Shown piece after piece: positions 61,168-64,000 of a stretch of DNA of 64,000 bases. The stretch is from Luteitalea sp. TBR-22 (GTDB taxonomy: Bacteria; Acidobacteriota; Vicinamibacteria; Vicinamibacterales; Vicinamibacteraceae): assembly GCF_016865485.1 (NCBI RefSeq), contig NZ_AP024452.1, positions 4,734,501 through 4,798,500 of the forward strand, in the 5' to 3' direction. The position numbers and the translations under genes are program-made. Numbering within the stretch: the stretch's first letter is position 1; every line of letters begins with the position of its first letter. The notes beneath the pieces are model-generated. The model searched no databases. It was given only the letters and a program-made list of their open reading frames with translations, and was not told where the DNA came from.

Positions 61168-62151
61168 TCAGAAGCGACGCGTGATCCCGAAGAGCGCCTG
61201 GTCGGCGGCGAAGTCACGGCGGACGTCGTTGGAGTCGCGGCTGTCGCGCGTGTAGCCGAGGCGCAGTTCCGTCATCGGGGTGATCGCGTGCCGCCACACG
61301 ATCGTCGGCGTCCATCGGTGATCGCGCCGCAGCACATCCTCGTCGTTGATCTCGACCGTGCGCGAGGTGTAGAGCACGCGCCGGTACTTCAGCTCCAGTT
61401 CGAGGCGGCCCCGCCGCCCGAGGGGGACCACGTACTCGCCGCCCCACGTGAAGCGATCCCAGTCGTAGCGATTGCTGGCGGCGTGGTTGCGCTCGACACG
61501 GGCCTCGATGGTCCACTCGCGGCCCTGCCCGCCGCGGTGGGAGAACTCCGTGCCGACGTAGCGGTTCGACGCATCGCGTGCCGCATCGTCGTAGCGCCGT
61601 TCCCGCCACGCGGCGAGCACCCGAAGGCGGTTGCGCCTGGACAGGCGCAGGTTGAGCCGAGGCGTCACGTTGGCCTGGTTGGAGAGCTCCCGCTCCTCGG
61701 TGGTGCCCTTCAGCGACAGCTCGCCGATCACGTCCAGCTTGGCCCAGCGCCATGGCAGATCCTGCGTGACCTGCCCGCGTGCGTAGTGGCTCACGCGGTT
61801 CCAGCGGTCGGTCCCACCATAGCGATGCAGGCCCGTCTCGTACGTGAACTGGACGGACGGATCGGACGGGTCGTCGACGTACTGCACGCCGGTGCCGAGA
61901 ATGACGCCGAACGCCTGATGGTTGGTCTCGTTCTGATCGATGTTGCTGTCGTAGGCGTTGCCGAAGCGGACCAGGCCGGACCACGACCGCGCCGTCGGCG
62001 GACGCTCCGGCGGACGGGGGCCCACCGGGCGTGCCGGTGCGCCTGCAACGGCGGGGCCGCGGTCGACGGGCTGGGCGCTGACGAGCGTGGGCAGCAACGC
62101 GAGGGCGAACGCGGCGGCGACCGCCGGCAGGTGGACACGAGTCGTCGTCAC
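61168..62151 (-). CDS. Exported outer-membrane beta-barrel protein
   Basis: This 327-residue protein has a signal peptide (VHLPAVAAAFALALLPTLVSA). After a Pro/Arg-rich linker it is made of alternating amphipathic strands (VQFTYETGLHRYGG; HYARGQVTQDLPWRWAKLDVIGEL; LELELKYRRVLYTSRTVEIND) and ends in the aromatic DQALFGITRRF typical of outer-membrane barrels. About 14-16 strands fit the length. The function is unknown; a porin or exporter channel is possible. The start is GTG 62151, a GTGA overlap with the tandem kinase gene, so the two are coupled. The 109-base gap 61059-61167 after it shows nothing notable. Confidence 0.85.
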   Translation of the reverse strand: MTTTRVHLPAVAAAFALALLPTLVSAQPVDRGPAVAGAPARPVGPRPPERPPTARSWSGLVRFGNAYDSNIDQNETNHQAFGVILGTGVQYVDDPSDPSVQFTYETGLHRYGGTDRWNRVSHYARGQVTQDLPWRWAKLDVIGELSLKGTTEERELSNQANVTPRLNLRLSRRNRLRVLAAWRERRYDDAARDASNRYVGTEFSHRGGQGREWTIEARVERNHAASNRYDWDRFTWGGEYVVPLGRRGRLELELKYRRVLYTSRTVEINDEDVLRRDHRWTPTIVWRHAITPMTELRLGYTRDSRDSNDVRRDFAADQALFGITRRF

Positions 62152-64000
62152 GGGTGGACCTCCAGCAGGCCAGGTGCGTCCTCGCCGAGGCGGCCTTCGC
62201 ACATGGCGACGAGGGTGTCTGTCGTGTGCCCGCGCCCGGGCAGTTCGACGCTGAGCGCCGCAAGGCGCGCCAACGCCGCGGTCGTCCACGTCTCGACCAC
62301 GGGCGCCGCCACGTCGGGCGCCTCTCGCAGGTAGCCGGCGACGAAGGCTTCCGCAGCCGACCGCAGCGATGACGGGTCGCCGGTGATGCGCAGGCCGAGT
62401 TCGAGCAGGTGCGCCGCGAGGTTGCCGACGTCGAGCCCGGCATCGCCGCGGGCGGCAAGATCGAAGTCGATCAGGTACATCCGATCGCCGTTCCAGATCA
62501 GGTGGTCGGGGTGCAGGTCGCGGTGCAGCAGCGCATCGGTCCGCGGCGGCAGTGCGAGCAGCCTGGTGGCGACCCTGGCGCGCACGGCCTCGAGTCGCGC
62601 CGCGAGGTCCGGCCGTGCCTGCGCGAGGCGCGCGAGGCGCGGCGCCAGGATGGCGATCTCGTCGGCCACGCCGTGGACACGCGGCACCGCGGCGCCGCTC
62701 GTGTGCAGGCGCCGCACCGAGGCGGCCGCGCGCTGCAGCCGCGGCGTCGCCTCGGCGTCGAAGGCCCACGTCGTCGCCGCCGTGCCCTCCACTCGCGCCT
62801 GCAGCCACAGGGACAGGTCGGGCAGGACGCCGATCGGTTGTGGCACCGACGCGCCGTGGTCGCTGCCGGGCCCGAACCCGTCACGCCAGAGGTGCGTCAT
62901 CAGCGAGGCCGTGGCGAGGTCGGCGCCGCGGGCGCGCAGCTTGCCGATCACCGTCACGACGTGGTCGGGGCGGGGGGGCACGCCGGCCAGGTCGTACTCG
63001 AGCAGGCAACGGCGACCCGCCTTGTGCCGCACCACGCGGATGTCGCAGACGCGCACGTAGCGCCACCCCTGGCCCAGGCTGGCGCCGATGGCGCGTTCGA
63101 CCGTGCGCGGCGTCATGGCAGGCGCCAGCGACGGCAGTTGCTCGTCGGCGATGCGACGCACCGGCACGGCGGGCGTGCGCGATCGCCACCTCGCCGCGTC
63201 GGCCCAGTGCCGCGCCAGCCGCAGGAGGGAGGCGGTCGCGCCGGGCCAGTCCTGGTGCCGGGTGCGGAACGGCTCCGGGGCGCGACGCAACAGGTGCGCA
63301 GCGGTCCACGCGTCGAGCGCCACCGGCACCTGCCCTGCCTCGCGGGCGTAGCCGTCCACCACGGCGTCACACAGCGCGTCGACGCCCGGCAGGGTGCCGG
63401 GCGACAGCGTGGCAGCGGCGAGGAGGCTCGCAAGGAAGGCGCCCAGGTCGGCGCCGGCGGCGCCGCGACATGCCTCGTCGAGATCCACGAAGGCGATGCC
63501 CGCAGGGCGGGCGAGGACCTGGGCCGCGTGAAGGTCGCCGTGCAGGGGCACCGACGGGACGGGCACCCGGAGCAACACGGCGAGTCGCGCCGCGAGGTCG
63601 CGAGCGGCCGGGCCGAGATCGGGAGCGAGCGCGCCCACCAGGCCCGCGGCCGCCTCGATGGCGGCCCGGTCATCGGGGAATCGGCGGTCCGGCAGCTGCG
63701 TGTCGTGCGAGCCGTGCCAGCGGGCGATCGTCCGTCCGACCTCACCGGCCAGGCCGGCCTCGAGACCGTCGGCCCACAGGCGGTCGAGCGGCACACCGTC
63801 GACCCAGGAGGTCACGCAGGCGCCCTGCGACGGCCGCGCCCCGAGCCGTGTCGGCACCGTCAGGCCGACCGGGGCGGCCAGGTGTACCGGCAGGGCCACG
63901 CCCCGCGCATGCAGGCGAAGCACCGCCGAGAGCCGGTCCCCTGATCGCAGCGCGGCCACGAAGCGTCGCTCGGGCTTGTAGGCCAGCGGCTCGAGGGAGG
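62148..64000 (-). CDS. Tandem aminoglycoside-phosphotransferase (APH)-fold kinase, N-terminus outside window
   Basis: The visible part has about 617 residues and the frame stays open to base 64000, so the true start is to the right. Two APH-type kinase units are present. Unit 1 has LAYKPERRFVAALR (N-lobe, at the window edge), then LHGDLHAAQVL (catalytic Asp) and AFVDLDEACRG (metal Asp). Unit 2 has VVRHKAGRRCLLEYDL, LHRDLHPDHLIW and YLIDFDLAARGD. Both sets of catalytic residues look intact. APH-fold kinases phosphorylate small alcohols such as choline, sugars or drugs. Coupling to an outer-membrane barrel gene suggests an envelope or surface-sugar role, which is inference. Confidence 0.85.
   Translation of the reverse strand, partial: SLEPLAYKPERRFVAALRSGDRLSAVLRLHARGVALPVHLAAPVGLTVPTRLGARPSQGACVTSWVDGVPLDRLWADGLEAGLAGEVGRTIARWHGSHDTQLPDRRFPDDRAAIEAAAGLVGALAPDLGPAARDLAARLAVLLRVPVPSVPLHGDLHAAQVLARPAGIAFVDLDEACRGAAGADLGAFLASLLAAATLSPGTLPGVDALCDAVVDGYAREAGQVPVALDAWTAAHLLRRAPEPFRTRHQDWPGATASLLRLARHWADAARWRSRTPAVPVRRIADEQLPSLAPAMTPRTVERAIGASLGQGWRYVRVCDIRVVRHKAGRRCLLEYDLAGVPPRPDHVVTVIGKLRARGADLATASLMTHLWRDGFGPGSDHGASVPQPIGVLPDLSLWLQARVEGTAATTWAFDAEATPRLQRAAASVRRLHTSGAAVPRVHGVADEIAILAPRLARLAQARPDLAARLEAVRARVATRLLALPPRTDALLHRDLHPDHLIWNGDRMYLIDFDLAARGDAGLDVGNLAAHLLELGLRITGDPSSLRSAAEAFVAGYLREAPDVAAPVVETWTTAALARLAALSVELPGRGHTTDTLVAMCEGRLGEDAPGLLEVHP

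Noticed and set aside
59256-61217. 653-codon minus-strand open frame opposite the binding protein
   Set aside because: The plus strand encodes a full family 5 binding protein in an operon with its permeases.

Overview
The window is one contiguous piece of a very GC-rich bacterial chromosome (third codon positions are almost all G or C). The genes point to a Gram-negative heterotroph: a TonB-dependent receptor, an outer-membrane barrel, lipoproteins, many Sec and Tat signal peptides, a PEP-CTERM protein, and several secreted peptidases and glycosidases. My best guess is Acidobacteriota, class Vicinamibacteria (Luteitalea-like). That rests on gene content, not on a marker gene. I see no rRNA, tRNA, IS element, prophage or CRISPR array. 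The genes sit on both strands in short operons, many of them coupled by 4-base ATGA or GTGA overlaps.

Layout. 1-5.5 kb: cation/proton antiporter, DUF1801 protein, secreted sulfatase, ankyrin protein, K+ channel with an NAD-binding domain. 5.5-12 kb: SBP56-like lipoprotein, a large three-part beta-propeller/CARDB/Vgb-like secreted protein, M14 carboxypeptidase, PEP-CTERM protein. 12.2-15.4 kb: operon of three Tat-exported sugar enzymes. 15.5-20.5 kb: secreted 2-hydroxyacid dehydrogenase, two divergent alkaline phosphatases, GNAT acetyltransferase. 20.6-24.9 kb: ABC exporter (ATPase, FtsX permease, HlyD adaptor). 25-30 kb: DUF4410 and YceI proteins, then an NtrB/NtrC-type two-component pair with a small zinc-ribbon gene between. 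30-37.6 kb: M1-M28-PDZ fusion protease, endonuclease/exonuclease/phosphatase-fold enzyme, nucleotidyltransferase, CHASE hybrid histidine kinase. 37.6-40.3 kb: ECF sigma factor, small membrane protein, bactofilin-like/RDD membrane protein. 40.4-49.2 kb: sugar-utilisation locus (TonB receptor, Tat-exported enolase-superfamily enzyme, GH42-like and GH127-like glycosidases). 49.4-57.2 kb: M28 lipoprotein peptidase, serine hydrolase, OmpR-type two-component system, DegP-like protease, B3-type metallo-beta-lactamase-fold enzyme. 57.3-61 kb: peptide ABC transporter (two permeases and a binding protein, no ATPase). 61-64 kb: outer-membrane barrel coupled to a tandem APH-fold kinase that runs off the window.

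Two sequence-level patterns stand out. First, many intergenic gaps hold short tandem arrays of a 7-base unit whose sequence differs from gap to gap. Several are paired as inverted arrays, and some run straight out of a stop codon. They resemble the heptanucleotide STRR repeats of filamentous cyanobacteria. Second, more than a dozen genes have a -10-like hexamer exactly 6-7 bases before the start codon and no Shine-Dalgarno, the layout expected of leaderless mRNAs. Two unrelated genes also end in the same palindromic repeat, which supplies their TAG stop codon.
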